The notes: generated by a model from the letters alone, not told the origin. A DNA stretch of 64,000 nucleotides from Geobacteraceae bacterium (GCA_025355965.1 JANXYR010000062.1:62001-126000); one strand, 5' to 3'. Shown: positions 16,744 through 27,058, counted from the first letter of the stretch. Program-made: numbers and translations.

Positions 16744-19242
16744 CTACCTCTTGAAAAACTCCTTCATCCTTGCAAAAATATCCACCGAATCCCCTCTGAC
16801 AATCTCCGTATCCGGCAACGAGCGGAGAAAAATTCTGCCGTAACTCTTGTTAAGTACCCGCCGGTCAAGGATCAATACCGCTCCACGATCATCCCTGCTT
16901 CTTATCAGGCGCCCGAAGCCCTGGCGAAACTTGATTACCGCCTGCGGCACGGAAAAGTCACGGAAAGGATCGCCGCCGTCAGCTTTTATTTTCTCGGCAC
17001 GGGCTTGTTGAACCGGTTCGGTCGGTACCTGGAACGGGAGCCGGGCGATGATCACTAGCCGCAGAGCCTCCCCTTTGACATCAACACCCTCCCAGAACGA
17101 ATCGGTGCCGAACAGCACAGAGTTCCCTTCCTTGCGAAACTGTGCCAGTAGAGCGTGGCGACCGGTTTCACCCTGTTTTAGCGAGGTCAGCCCCAGACGT
17201 GACAGCGTCGGTGAAAGAGCCTGGTATACTCGATTCAGCATGTCGTAGGAGGTGAAGAGGATAAAGGCGCCACCGCGCGAAATCGTCACAGCCTTGAGGA
17301 TGTGACTTTCCAACGCTTCCCGGTAACCGTGAGCAGTCGGTTCCGGCATCTCTTCCGGCACGGCAACAAAAACCTGGTTTGCGTAGTCAAAAGGTGATGC
17401 CAGCTGCAGCTCGGAAAGGCGTTCTTTGGGCAGCAGGCCAAAGCCGGTACGCTTTTTGAGGTATCCGAACTGCCCTCCTACCGTCAACGTGGCGGAGGTG
17501 ACGATGATTGTTTTGAGCTTGTCGAGGACTGTCTCCTTGAGCTGGGAAGAGATGTCGAGCGGCGCAGCGGTGAGGCGTGCCTGAACGCCGCGATTGCCGC
17601 GTTTTGTCTCGATCCAGCGGCAGTACCCTTCGGCTTCGGTCGTGAAGAACAGCAGCGCGTCAGCCATGCTCTGGAGTCGCCCCTCAATACCGCTTGTGTC
17701 GAGCAGTTGGTCAGCCATCTTTTCCTGCAGTTTCTCCGGCAGATCTTTCGAGCGTCGCACCAGAGTACGCAGTGATGAAGTATAGTCATTCACGGCATCC
17801 GCCAGAGCATGCAGCCGCTGACGGCACTCCAACCAGAAGGGTGTCCGCTCCACTTCAGGTGTGATTCGCAGTTTCTGTTCACGGCCGGCAGCGACTCCCA
17901 CTCCTGCGTCATGCTCTACGCTGATCGCCAGCCAATCCATGGTCTGCTCCGTCATTCCCGCCAGATCGTGGGCTTTGGGGAGCAAGTGGCTTTCCAGCAG
18001 TCCCGATAGTTCGTTATAAAGCCCTTCTTGTGATTCCGGCAGATCACGGGTGATTCGGGAGGAAATGATCGTTAGCAGCCCTGCCCGATTGGCTTTCTGC
18101 GGCACCAGTCGCTGCAACTGTTTGAGGATGCCACTGCGGGCAATAGTCAGCGAGAGATGGCTGGTGGCGACGTCTTCAAGGTGGTGCCCCTCGTCGAAGA
18201 TCAGACGGGTAAAGGGGGGGAGAATGGCGGTGGCATCATAGCCGGTCTCCTTGCGGAGGACGATGTCAGACAACAGCAGGGCGTGGTTGACCACCAGCAC
18301 CCGAGCGGCGGAAGATTCACGTCTGGCGCGGTAAAAGAAGCAGCGGTTAAAATGCTTGCATCGAGATCGCCCGCACTGGTCCGCTTCACAGCAGACCTCT
18401 TCCCAGGTGCCGCCGTGCGGCGTGAAAGCCAGATCACTGCGACATCCCTCCTGACTGCTGTGGCTCCACTCGATAATGCTGGTCAGTTCTGCTGAATATT
18501 CATCAGGGAAAAGGGCCGGTTCCGCTTCGGCATGCTCCAGTTTGCGCAGACAAGCGTAGTTACTGCGCCCCTTGACCAGCGCAGCTTTAAATTCCACTGC
18601 GGAGTTACGTGCCAGAAAGGGGAGATCTTTTTTGATCAGCTGTTCCTGCAGGTTGATTGTGTTGGTTGATACGACGATCCGTTCATTGTTACGCACCGCC
18701 CAGAGGATGGCCGGAATCAGATACGCCAGCGATTTGCCGGTGCCGGCTTCTACAAGCACGACCCGGTCACCGTTAAATGCTTCGGCTACGGCAAAGGCCA
18801 TTCGCACCTGTTCATCACGTTGCTCATAACCCTTGAGGTGGGCCATCATGCCATCATTGGCAAAGACGCGGCCAATCTCCTCCAGGGAGAGCAGCTCCCC
18901 TTTTTTTTCGGTGTGTGGTGCGACAACCTGATAACAGCGGTTGCAATCGTTGTCGATGATGGCAAAGCCGATGCCTTGGTTGCCGCAGACCGAGGCGATG
19001 TCCATATCGGCAGATGAAGGGGTCAGATCACCGGTGGGGTGGTTGTGAATAACAACGTCACCACCGGATGCGCGGGTGATGATGGCCGGTACGGCCACTT
19101 TGCTGCCGCGGGCGATGGTCTCGGCTTCGCAGACGACGCCATCGATGTTGGTGTGGCCGATGAAGAAAACCTCGTTGCCTTTGGCAGAGGCAATCTCGTG
19201 ACGCATCAGGGCGCGGCAATCAGTGGTAAATTGAGTTTCCAT
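16744..19242 (-). CDS. RadC-like JAB domain fused to a DinG-type Fe-S helicase
   Basis: About 832 residues from ATG 19240-19242; the frame stays open to a GTG at 19281, but that would overlap the upstream terminator. Residues about 1-130 form a RadC-like JAB domain with the JAMM signature HNHPTGDLTPSSADMD and an upstream Glu (GNEVFFIG). The rest is a DinG/XPD-family helicase: Walker A VEAGTGKSLAY, four cysteines for an Fe-S cluster (CCEADQCGRSRCKHFNRC), Walker B box FDEGHHLEDV, and C-terminal motifs SFWEGVDVKGE and QGFGRLIRSRDDRG. DinG enzymes unwind DNA-RNA hybrids and repair intermediates. A fused JAB metallodomain is uncommon; its job is unknown. Confidence 0.9.
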   Translation of the reverse strand: METQFTTDCRALMRHEIASAKGNEVFFIGHTNIDGVVCEAETIARGSKVAVPAIITRASGGDVVIHNHPTGDLTPSSADMDIASVCGNQGIGFAIIDNDCNRCYQVVAPHTEKKGELLSLEEIGRVFANDGMMAHLKGYEQRDEQVRMAFAVAEAFNGDRVVLVEAGTGKSLAYLIPAILWAVRNNERIVVSTNTINLQEQLIKKDLPFLARNSAVEFKAALVKGRSNYACLRKLEHAEAEPALFPDEYSAELTSIIEWSHSSQEGCRSDLAFTPHGGTWEEVCCEADQCGRSRCKHFNRCFFYRARRESSAARVLVVNHALLLSDIVLRKETGYDATAILPPFTRLIFDEGHHLEDVATSHLSLTIARSGILKQLQRLVPQKANRAGLLTIISSRITRDLPESQEGLYNELSGLLESHLLPKAHDLAGMTEQTMDWLAISVEHDAGVGVAAGREQKLRITPEVERTPFWLECRQRLHALADAVNDYTSSLRTLVRRSKDLPEKLQEKMADQLLDTSGIEGRLQSMADALLFFTTEAEGYCRWIETKRGNRGVQARLTAAPLDISSQLKETVLDKLKTIIVTSATLTVGGQFGYLKKRTGFGLLPKERLSELQLASPFDYANQVFVAVPEEMPEPTAHGYREALESHILKAVTISRGGAFILFTSYDMLNRVYQALSPTLSRLGLTSLKQGETGRHALLAQFRKEGNSVLFGTDSFWEGVDVKGEALRLVIIARLPFQVPTEPVQQARAEKIKADGGDPFRDFSVPQAVIKFRQGFGRLIRSRDDRGAVLILDRRVLNKSYGRIFLRSLPDTEIVRGDSVDIFARMKEFFKR

Positions 19243-19269
19243 AAGGGCTAGCACCATAGCACACTGCAC

Positions 19270-19300
19270 AAAAAAAGGCACCGGGGAAACCGGGCGCCCT
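19270..19300 (-). terminator. Terminator after the chromate-transporter pair
   Basis: On the minus strand a GC-rich imperfect hairpin (GGCGCCCGG...CCGGTGCC) is followed by seven T residues, ending transcription of the transporter genes before the helicase gene. Confidence 0.6.
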
Positions 19301-19326
19301 TTTCAATAATCGTGATTGTGCAGTGT

Positions 19327-19845
19327 TCAGTTTAACAAAAGTCCAACTAACCCAGCTCCGAGGATAACAATCATCGGGCTTATTTTTGTCCATTTGAAGA
19401 CGGCAAAGCCGATCGCCAGGACCAAAAATTCCTTCAGACCGGAAAGAGATGAAACTCCCAGGTTCCAGGCAGCTGCGGCCACCAGACCGACCACAGCCGG
19501 AAGCAGACCGTCAAGAGTGCTGCTGATGATGTCAATCTTCTTCAGGCGGTCATAATTTCGTCCGACGATCAGCATCAGCACGACACAGGGGATAAAAATA
19601 CAGATGGTTGCAACCAGGGCGCCTGGAAAGCCGCCAGCCCGAAAGCCGGTAAAGGTGGCCAGCATAGCCAGAGGCCCTGGGGTCAGTTGGGAGAGTGCCA
19701 GACCATCAAGGAATTGCCTGAGCGTCAGCCATCTGTATTGCTCGACCATGATATGATTGAGGAGCGGAATCAACACGTAACCGCCGCCGACAAACATCAG
19801 GCCGATACGGAGATATATCCAGGCAATCATAAATATGGAGGTCAT
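19327..19845 (-). CDS. chrA: Chromate transporter, second half (CHR family)
   Basis: A 172-residue CHR-family membrane protein, one of the paired short-chain forms in which the two homologous halves of ChrA are separate genes. Family features include GGGYVLIPLLNH, the LSQLTPGPLA motif near residue 55 and repeated hydrophobic helices. Its ATG overlaps the partner's stop by one base (TGATG). Together the two should form a proton-linked anion (chromate or sulfate-like) exporter, though the substrate of such pairs is often untested. Confidence 0.88.
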   Translation of the reverse strand: MTSIFMIAWIYLRIGLMFVGGGYVLIPLLNHIMVEQYRWLTLRQFLDGLALSQLTPGPLAMLATFTGFRAGGFPGALVATICIFIPCVVLMLIVGRNYDRLKKIDIISSTLDGLLPAVVGLVAAAAWNLGVSSLSGLKEFLVLAIGFAVFKWTKISPMIVILGAGLVGLLLN

Positions 19846-20402
19846 CAGTTAAACCTTCGGCGGAAATAGGAGCTGCAGAGCGACCAGAGTGCCGCTCCGA
19901 GAAGAATCCAGGCGGCATTGAGTTTGAACAATACCGAAGCGCTTAATGCGGCGAGCGCCATCAGCGCACCGCCCACTCCCTTGATCTGTTTGCGTCCCAT
20001 GTCGATGGCGACGACGACGATCAGTCCGATTATCACCGGATTCGTTCCCTTGAGAGCAGCTTGTAGCTGTGGCAGTTTGTTATAGGTGAAGTAGACCCAG
20101 GATAAAAACGACACCAGCAGGAAGGAGGGGAGGATAAAGCCAATGGCCGCTATGATTCCGCCGCGTATTCCGCGCAGGTGGTGACCGGTGAAGGTACATA
20201 CATTAAGCGAAAATGGGCCTAAAATCTGGCCGAACGCCAGGCCGTGCATGAACTCTTCCGATGAAATCCATTTCTTTTCGCGGACAGAGATCCGTTCTAC
20301 CAGAGCGACAATGGCCATGCCACCGCCAAAACCGGTCAGGCCTATCGTGGCAAAGGTCAGGAAAATCTCTGTCAGGCTCACTTTGTGTGGGGATTTATCC
20401 AT
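19845..20402 (-). CDS. chrA: Chromate transporter, first half (CHR family)
   Basis: A 185-residue CHR-family protein, partner of the downstream gene. It begins with the family region EIFLTFATIGLTGFGGG and has the conserved FGQILGPFSLNVCTF-type motif (equivalent of LxQxxPGP) and GIRGGIIAAIGFILPSF. The order and one-base overlap with the second half indicate a heterodimer made from one transcript. Confidence 0.88.
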   Translation of the reverse strand: MDKSPHKVSLTEIFLTFATIGLTGFGGGMAIVALVERISVREKKWISSEEFMHGLAFGQILGPFSLNVCTFTGHHLRGIRGGIIAAIGFILPSFLLVSFLSWVYFTYNKLPQLQAALKGTNPVIIGLIVVVAIDMGRKQIKGVGGALMALAALSASVLFKLNAAWILLGAALWSLCSSYFRRRFN

Positions 20403-20581
20403 GGCGCATTTATATCAGTAAGCCCTGTTTTGCAGCAAGGGAAAAGGGGCGTAAAAAATTGCCTTGAATGGCGCTCCGTGGTACTAATAACACCCTGACC
20501 CCATCATCACCCCACCCCTCTCCTTGAAAAGACCCAAAGCGGGCCTAAAGGAGGTACGGGCCTTTTTAAGGAGCAACCCGC

Positions 20582-21622
20582 ATGTCCTTTCGTACTATTG
20601 AATGGCTCGATGACAACGTGGTCATGATTGATCAGACCCGTCTGCCGAGCGAAGAGATCTATAACACCTATACCGATTTTCAGTCGGTCGCAGAAGCGAT
20701 CAAGGGGATGATCATCCGTGGAGCTCCCGCTATCGGTGTTGCCGCAGCAATGGGGGTTGCGCTTGGAGCGCGATCTATCATCGCTGATACTCACGAATCA
20801 TTTTTTCGCCAGTTAGACAACGTCTGCGATGTGCTGGGGCGCACCCGTCCTACGGCGGTCAATCTATTCTGGGGGCTGGAGCGGATGAAGCGGGTGGCAG
20901 AAGCCAACCGGGGCAAGAGTCTTGATGCCATCCGTGAAGTGCTAAAAAAGGAGGCGATCCGGATCGAGCAGGAGGATCTGACTATCTGTAAAAATATCGG
21001 CAAGTGGGGTGCCACGCTGATTCCTGATGGAGCCACGGTGCTGACTCACTGCAATGCTGGGGGGCTTGCCACGGCGGGATACGGCACCGCGCTTGGTGTT
21101 ATACGCGCCGCTCATGAAGCGGGCAAGAAGATCCAGGTTTTTGCCGACGAGACCCGCCCCTGGCTGCAGGGTGCTCGCCTGACCGCCTGGGAACTTATGA
21201 AAGAAGGGATTCCAGCCACGCTGATTTCCGATAACATGGCCGGGTTCTTCATGAATCGCGGCGAGATTACCTGCTGTGTTGTCGGAGCCGACAGGATTGC
21301 CGCCAACGGTGATACCGCCAACAAGATAGGCACCTATTCAGTCGCGGTACTGGCTAAAGAGAACAATATCCCGTTCTATGTTGCAGCCCCTGTTTCGACT
21401 CTTGACCTGAACATCTCTGATGGCAGCAAAATCCCGATCGAGGAGCGCCCGGCGAGCGAAGTGACCCACATAAAAGGGGTTGCCATTGCGCCTGAAGGGG
21501 TCCGGGTGCGCAACCCGTCGTTTGATGTCACGCCGGCACGGTATATTACGGCTATTATCACAGAGAACGGCATTGTCACCGGCGACTACCGTAGCGGACT
21601 GCGCAAGGTAGCGAGTCTCTGA
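20582..21622 (+). CDS. mtnA: S-methyl-5-thioribose-1-phosphate isomerase
   Basis: Converts methylthioribose-1-phosphate to methylthioribulose-1-phosphate in methionine salvage. The 346-residue length is typical. Conserved motifs include [14 protein letters not shown], the catalytic Cys in [18 protein letters not shown], and [18 protein letters not shown] with the catalytic Asp. AAGGAG lies 8 bases before the ATG. The 120-nt leader has GC-rich inverted segments but no riboswitch class I can assign. glnE starts one base after the stop. Confidence 0.95.
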   Translation: MSFRTIEWLDDNVVMIDQTRLPSEEIYNTYTDFQSVAEAIKGMIIRGAPAIGVAAAMGVALGARSIIADTHESFFRQLDNVCDVLGRTRPTAVNLFWGLERMKRVAEANRGKSLDAIREVLKKEAIRIEQEDLTICKNIGKWGATLIPDGATVLTHCNAGGLATAGYGTALGVIRAAHEAGKKIQVFADETRPWLQGARLTAWELMKEGIPATLISDNMAGFFMNRGEITCCVVGADRIAANGDTANKIGTYSVAVLAKENNIPFYVAAPVSTLDLNISDGSKIPIEERPASEVTHIKGVAIAPEGVRVRNPSFDVTPARYITAIITENGIVTGDYRSGLRKVASL

Positions 21623-21623
21623 C

Positions 21624-24600
21624 ATGCATATAGAACGCTTCTCCCAGGAGTTCAGCCGTGTCATCGCCATTAGCGATCCCGCCGTGCAACTGCAGGAGTT
21701 GGCATCATTTCTTGAGTCCCACGGGTTTCTGTACGGTGCCAGGACGGCTGAAAATATACAGCTGCTCCGGCATTTATTCACGGCCCAGACACTGCATCGT
21801 ATCGTCATTAATGCTCTTATGACTCCTTCGCCGGATCTGGCGCTGAATGCCTTCGAACGTCTGGCCGGAGTCATACCCCCTGAGCATCTATCCGAATTGG
21901 CGGAGCGGAAAAAACGGTTATCCCAATGTGTTCTACTCTGCGGCTCATCACCATTTCTGGTGAATCTGATGTACAAATCCCCTGATATTATGCGCTGGTT
22001 GTTCCTGGATAACGGCATCGATCTTTCCCGTTCTGCCGATGATATGCAGGCCGCCGTACAGGCCACGGTTGATGACGCCACTGATTTCACTGCGCTACAG
22101 AAGGCTCTGCGCTGTTTCAAGCGGCGTGAAATTGTGAGGATTGCCGCCAGGGATCTGAATGGACTGGCGCCACTCGAAGAGGTTATGAGGGAACTCGCTG
22201 ATCTTGCCTCATCAACGCTTCAGGTTGCTTATCAGGTTTGTAGGAGTTGTCTGATTCGTGACCACGGCGCTCCTCTGCTGGTGGGAGAGGAAACGACCGT
22301 CCGCGAGGCCGAGATGACTGTTATCGGTATGGGGAAGCTGGGTGGCCGGGAACTGAACTTTTCTTCAGACATCGATATCATCTACTTCTATGAGTCTGAC
22401 AAGGGTGAAACTGCCGGTGTTGAAAACGGTTCCGGGAACAAAAAAGGTGTTGTCTCTCTGCATGCTTTTTTCAATAAACTGGGGGAAATGGTCAGTAAGG
22501 CGCTGTCGCAGGTGACTGAGGATGGCTTCGTGTTCCGGGTGGACGTTGGTCTCCGCCCTGAAGGAAAATCCGGAGATATGGCTGCTTCACTCCGCTCGGC
22601 CGAGATTTACTATGAATCCTGGGGACAGTCCTGGGAGCGTACCGCCTTGCTGAAAGCACGACCGGTGGCCGGTTCTCTGGCGCTTGGCGAACAGCTGCTT
22701 AAAACACTGCAGCCGTTTATTTATCGTAAATATCTCGATTACAACCTGATCGAGGATATGAAACAGATGAAACAGAAAATCGATGCCTCGCTGGCTCGTT
22801 CAAGAGAGGGGGAGATAAACCTGAAGCTCGGTCGTGGCGGCATCCGTGAAATTGAGTTTTTCATCCAGGCCTTGCAATTGGTGTATGCCGGTAAAAATCC
22901 GAAACTGCGGGAACGCAACTCACTCAACGCACTTGATACGCTTCTGGCGGCTAACCTTCTCGGGGAGGACGATTATCGTAAGCTGCGGGAGGCTTATCGC
23001 TTTCTCCGCTCGGTTGAACACCGGATACAGGTTGTACAGGAGCGTCAGACCCATAACCTGCCGGCCAAAGAGGAGGAAATGCTGGCGCTGTCGCGGCGTA
23101 GCGGCTATCTCCGCGCTGGTGGACTTGCACGTTTTAGCGAGGTGCTGGAAAAGCATCGGAACCATGTTTCCATTATCTATGGTACCTTGTTCCATTCGCG
23201 AGATGAAAGGCTGGAGCAGGATGTTTATCCTGAAGTTCTTTTTATTCTTGACCCAAAAGCGGATTCCGATCTGGTCAAGGATATGCTTGCGGAGCGCCAT
23301 TTTGAGGACGTCGAGCGGGCCTATGATAACCTGGCTTCTCTGAGGCGGGGGCCGGTAAAAGGTAATCTGACTGAACGGAGCCGCCGTATTCTGGAAAAGA
23401 TCACGCCGCAATTGATCCATGAGATCCTCGAATCTCATGATCCCGATCTGGCGCTGACCAATTTAGAACGATTCATGGCGGTCATCGCCAAAAGGCAATC
23501 ATATTACGCCCTACTTGCTGAAAATCGCGCCACTATCAAGCTGCTGGTGTCACTTTTTGGCCTGTCTGAATTCCTTTCCAAAATTCTGATCAACCATCCG
23601 GAACTGCTCGACAGCCTGGTTGCTCGTAGTGATTCATCTGTTATCAAAACAAAAAATATAATGAAGGAAGAATTGGATTCATTGCTCGAACAGAGCGACT
23701 ATTTCGAGGACCATCTGAATATTCTGCGTCGCTACCGCAACGAGGAATTCCTGCGCATCGGTCTGAACGATATTCATGGGAGATTGCTACAGGGTGATAT
23801 TACATCGCAGCTCAGCCTGTTGGGTGAAGTCTGCCTGGCTGCAGCTTTCCGGCTGGCAGTTGCGGAGTTACGGCGTTTCGGTCGCCCGACATGGCAACGC
23901 GAGGAGGTGACTACAGAGGCGAACCTGGCGATAATCGCCATGGGGAAGCTGGGAGGGGGGGAGCTCAACTACCACTCCGATCTGGACATCATTTTTGTCT
24001 ACGACCACCAGGGATCTACGGACGGTGAAAAGCAGATATCCAACCATGAATATTTTGCCAAGCTCGCCCAGAAGATTATATCAATTCTGACCATGCAGAC
24101 CCGCGAAGGGTATGTCTACAAGATCGACACCCGTCTGCGCCCATCTGGAAATGCCGGTCCGCTGGTTACATCGCTGGAGTCATTTCTCGACTACCACCGC
24201 AAGGAATCCCAGATCTGGGAGCGGCAGGCGCTTACCAAGGCCCGCGTGGTATTGGGTGATGAGAAGTTGGCCAGCCAGCTGCACGATGTTATCCGCCACA
24301 CGATTTATGGTGCGACAATAGGTGATGAAGGGCGTCAGGAGATCCACCGTCTGCGGATGCGGATGGAGAACGAATTGGCACGGGAGAAGGACGGTAGTTA
24401 CAATATCAAAACCGGTCGCGGGGGGATGGTGGATGTGGAGTTTGCCGTTCAATACCTACAGTTGCGTGAGGGGTGCCGTTCTCCGGAGCTACGTACCACG
24501 AGTACAGTGATCGCCCTCAAAGAGATCAGTACGATGAGGCTATTACCCGATGGGAGCGCCCAAACGCTCCTGACTGGTTACAAATTTCTCCGCAAACTAG

Positions 24601-24791
24601 AAAATCGCCTGCGGCTTATCAACGACTATTCTGCTAATGATCTATCCGGAACGAGAACATACCTGAACAAATTGGCACGCCGTCTTGGCTATGATCCCAA
24701 ATTAAAGAATCCTGGTGCCGCTTTGATCTGTGATTATGAGGAGATGACCGGCAAAATCCGGGATGTGTTTGATCGGTTGTTTGAGGATTAG
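21624..24791 (+). CDS. glnE: Bifunctional glutamine synthetase adenylyltransferase/deadenylase
   Basis: A 1055-residue enzyme that attaches and removes AMP on glutamine synthetase in response to PII proteins and glutamine. Both nucleotidyltransferase domains are intact: GMGKLGGRELNFSSDIDIIY (N-terminal, deadenylylation) near residue 235 and AMGKLGGGELNYHSDLDIIF (C-terminal, adenylylation) near 772, each with the DxD metal motif. The linker RGGIREIEFFIQALQLV and its C-terminal equivalent RGGMVDVEFAVQYLQL are present. Probably transcribed with mtnA. Confidence 0.97.
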   Translation: MHIERFSQEFSRVIAISDPAVQLQELASFLESHGFLYGARTAENIQLLRHLFTAQTLHRIVINALMTPSPDLALNAFERLAGVIPPEHLSELAERKKRLSQCVLLCGSSPFLVNLMYKSPDIMRWLFLDNGIDLSRSADDMQAAVQATVDDATDFTALQKALRCFKRREIVRIAARDLNGLAPLEEVMRELADLASSTLQVAYQVCRSCLIRDHGAPLLVGEETTVREAEMTVIGMGKLGGRELNFSSDIDIIYFYESDKGETAGVENGSGNKKGVVSLHAFFNKLGEMVSKALSQVTEDGFVFRVDVGLRPEGKSGDMAASLRSAEIYYESWGQSWERTALLKARPVAGSLALGEQLLKTLQPFIYRKYLDYNLIEDMKQMKQKIDASLARSREGEINLKLGRGGIREIEFFIQALQLVYAGKNPKLRERNSLNALDTLLAANLLGEDDYRKLREAYRFLRSVEHRIQVVQERQTHNLPAKEEEMLALSRRSGYLRAGGLARFSEVLEKHRNHVSIIYGTLFHSRDERLEQDVYPEVLFILDPKADSDLVKDMLAERHFEDVERAYDNLASLRRGPVKGNLTERSRRILEKITPQLIHEILESHDPDLALTNLERFMAVIAKRQSYYALLAENRATIKLLVSLFGLSEFLSKILINHPELLDSLVARSDSSVIKTKNIMKEELDSLLEQSDYFEDHLNILRRYRNEEFLRIGLNDIHGRLLQGDITSQLSLLGEVCLAAAFRLAVAELRRFGRPTWQREEVTTEANLAIIAMGKLGGGELNYHSDLDIIFVYDHQGSTDGEKQISNHEYFAKLAQKIISILTMQTREGYVYKIDTRLRPSGNAGPLVTSLESFLDYHRKESQIWERQALTKARVVLGDEKLASQLHDVIRHTIYGATIGDEGRQEIHRLRMRMENELAREKDGSYNIKTGRGGMVDVEFAVQYLQLREGCRSPELRTTSTVIALKEISTMRLLPDGSAQTLLTGYKFLRKLENRLRLINDYSANDLSGTRTYLNKLARRLGYDPKLKNPGAALICDYEEMTGKIRDVFDRLFED

Positions 24792-24822
24792 CCGGCTCTT
24801 TGCGGATTGAAACCGCCGGTTA

Positions 24823-25599
24823 TTATTTTTCAAGCACCTGTTCCAACGCTTCATCAATCTTTGACACATCCACGACCGTATTAAAGCAGGGGCCAAAGGG
24901 GCGTTCGTTAAGGATGCCGATAACCGGTAGCGGGTAGCAATCTTTAATGCCCGAGGTCAGGTCGCGTTCACAGGCGACCGCCAGAACCAGTTTCGGTCGC
25001 TTTTCAACAATAACCTTGCGGGCCAGTGTGCCCCCGGTGGCAACTGAAATATCTACCGAATATTTTCGTCCGATATCTACCAATCCCTTGATGCTGCAAC
25101 GTCCGCATTGAACACATTTATGGATGTTGCCGGTCACCTTGATTTCACAATCAGACAGCTGAATACAGTGAGGCAACAAGACAAGAATCCGATCCGGTTT
25201 TACCTTCATCCGTTGAGACGTTACCAAGCTGTTATTCATGGCAATAAAAGACTGCCTGATGCGATCCTTGTCGAGCCCTATCACCCTCCCCACAAATTCG
25301 ATTACCGGCAATAGAAATTTGATTACCACAAGGCGCATGAAGCGGGTCAGTAAGATATCCTTGCCCAGTGCGGTGGTCAGTACGAGCAGTCCAGTGCCAA
25401 GTATTGCTGCACCGGAAAGCACCATCATGACAATGCCGACAATATGCGGCAGGTTTGGGTGGATATTTGCCAGTCCGCGGTTTGGGATCCACCATGCCAG
25501 GAAGATTGCGGCGACTACGATCAGGCAGGTTACACCCATCAGGGTGACAAAGAGCCTTTTGCGTGGAGGTGTGGTTGCTGTTTCAGGGATTATAGTCAC
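24823..25599 (-). CDS. DUF116 membrane protein
   Basis: A 258-residue DUF116 protein. Two N-terminal transmembrane helices (about 17-36 and 53-76) precede a soluble domain with cysteines (LPHCIQLSDC, KCVQCGRCSIKG, ACERD, DCYPLP) that could hold an iron-sulfur or other metal centre. The family has no established function. Its position after def and fmt, overlapping fmt by 4 nt, is a recurring arrangement in delta-proteobacteria (general knowledge, not checked here). Confidence 0.85.
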   Translation of the reverse strand: MTIIPETATTPPRKRLFVTLMGVTCLIVVAAIFLAWWIPNRGLANIHPNLPHIVGIVMMVLSGAAILGTGLLVLTTALGKDILLTRFMRLVVIKFLLPVIEFVGRVIGLDKDRIRQSFIAMNNSLVTSQRMKVKPDRILVLLPHCIQLSDCEIKVTGNIHKCVQCGRCSIKGLVDIGRKYSVDISVATGGTLARKVIVEKRPKLVLAVACERDLTSGIKDCYPLPVIGILNERPFGPCFNTVVDVSKIDEALEQVLEK

Positions 25600-26555
25600 A
25601 ATGTTGGGCCATCTGTCGGCACAGCTCCCAGATGCGCCCCAGCAGATACAGGATAACCAGCCAAAAAGCTGGCGCTGTCAAGGCGCTTTTTACCGGCAAG
25701 TTGTAGCTCTTGTAAAAAAAGACTTCCAGTTTGACAGGCTACTTCAAAATGTCCTTTTGCTGCTTGCAGCACTGTTCCGGGTTCCCCTGAGCCTTCGCCG
25801 ATGCGGGTACGAAGTATTTTCAGTATCTGATTGTCGATGACCGTGCTTGCGCCAGGCCAGAGCGCCAGGCCACGCACCAGATTGTGTATTGTGCGGGAGT
25901 CTGTGTGCCAGTTGATAATGCCATCTTCTTTTTTGAGCATGGGAGCATAGCATGTGTCGGCGTCATTCTGTTGCTGCGGAACAAGGTCACCAATTGCGAT
26001 CCTGTCGAGCGTTTCGGCAAGAAGATCGGCTCCCATTGTCGCCATGCGATCATGCAGAGATACGATGTCTTCGTTTTCGTCCAGCGGTGTTCTCTGGCTC
26101 AACAGCATATCACCGGTATCGAGACCTACATCCATCAGCATGGTGGTGACGCCGGTTTCAGTCTCGCCATTAATAATGCACCAGTTGAGCGGCGCCGCGC
26201 CACGGTATTGTGGAAGTAGTGAGGCGTGTACATTTATACAACCGTGAGGCGGGATATCCAGCAGCGCTTTAGGTAGTATCTGGCCAAAAGCAATGACAAC
26301 AATAACATCCGGCTTAAGTTCGCGGATGATGTCAACGAAATCAGGATTGCGTACTTTGAGCGGTTGGTATACTGGAATGCCGTTCTTTTCGGCTAACTCC
26401 TTTACCGGTGGTGGCATCAACTTCTGCCCGCGCCCCTTTGGGCGATCCGGTTGGGTGACAACCGCGACAATATTTTCTCCGCGATCAATCAAACCCTGCA
26501 AGGTCGGACAGGCAAACTCCGGTGTCCCCATAAAAATGATTCTCCAGCCGGTCAT
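25596..26555 (-). CDS. fmt: Methionyl-tRNA formyltransferase
   Basis: Formylates initiator Met-tRNA using 10-formyl-tetrahydrofolate. The Rossmann domain has the N-terminal strand IIFMGTPEFACPTLQGL and the catalytic segment with INVHASLLPQYRGAAPLNWCI (folate-binding SLLPxxRG); the Asp of DTGDM follows. The C-terminal OB-like domain contains NLVRGLALWPGA. Length 319 is standard. It overlaps def upstream and DUF116 downstream by 4 nt each. Confidence 0.97.
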   Translation of the reverse strand: MTGWRIIFMGTPEFACPTLQGLIDRGENIVAVVTQPDRPKGRGQKLMPPPVKELAEKNGIPVYQPLKVRNPDFVDIIRELKPDVIVVIAFGQILPKALLDIPPHGCINVHASLLPQYRGAAPLNWCIINGETETGVTTMLMDVGLDTGDMLLSQRTPLDENEDIVSLHDRMATMGADLLAETLDRIAIGDLVPQQQNDADTCYAPMLKKEDGIINWHTDSRTIHNLVRGLALWPGASTVIDNQILKILRTRIGEGSGEPGTVLQAAKGHFEVACQTGSLFLQELQLAGKKRLDSASFLAGYPVSAGAHLGAVPTDGPTL

Positions 26556-27058
26556 CGTTTCTCCTCGGCCGCTTTGCGGGCTTTACGCTGGAACAGTTCG
26601 CGCTTGAGTGTTGATAGATGGTCGACAAACAGTATCCCCTCCAGATGGTCAATCTCGTGTTGAAAAGCGATTGCCAGCAGATCATCCGCTTTCCAGGTGC
26701 GCTCAATCCCTTCCAGGTCGAGCGCTTTGACGATCACCCGCTCATGCCGTCTTACATTAGCGGCATACTCTGGCACAGAGAGGCACCCCTCCTCTTCGTA
26801 GGTTTCTCCTTCGGCATGAACAATGATCGGGTTGATAGCGACGATCAAATCTGGCGGCTCATTTTTTCCAGAAATATCGATAATAATTATGCGTTGGTGG
26901 ATACCGATCTGAGGCGCTGCCAAACCGATCCCCGGAGCAGCATACATTGTTTCGCTCATATTACGCACAAGTTCCCGGGTCGAATCGGTAATAATTGTTA
27001 CCGGTGCGGATTTCTTTTTGAGCTCAGGGTTTGGATAGGTGAGAATGGTGAGAATCAT
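26552..27058 (-). CDS. def: Peptide deformylase
   Basis: Removes the formyl group from nascent proteins, acting after Fmt. All three motifs are intact: GIGLAAPQIG (residues about 42-51), EEGCLSVP with the metal Cys, and HEIDHLEG with the two metal His and the catalytic Glu. The 168-residue length is typical. It is the first gene of the def-fmt-DUF116 operon. Confidence 0.97.
   Translation of the reverse strand: MILTILTYPNPELKKKSAPVTIITDSTRELVRNMSETMYAAPGIGLAAPQIGIHQRIIIIDISGKNEPPDLIVAINPIIVHAEGETYEEEGCLSVPEYAANVRRHERVIVKALDLEGIERTWKADDLLAIAFQHEIDHLEGILFVDHLSTLKRELFQRKARKAAEEKR

Noticed and set aside
20525-20575. Possible GEMM-like (cyclic dinucleotide) riboswitch upstream of mtnA
   Set aside because: CAAAGC and GGCCTAA resemble the 3' core of GEMM RNAs, but the GCACAGGGCAAACC half and the closing helix are missing. 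A run of the Rfam GEMM models would settle it.
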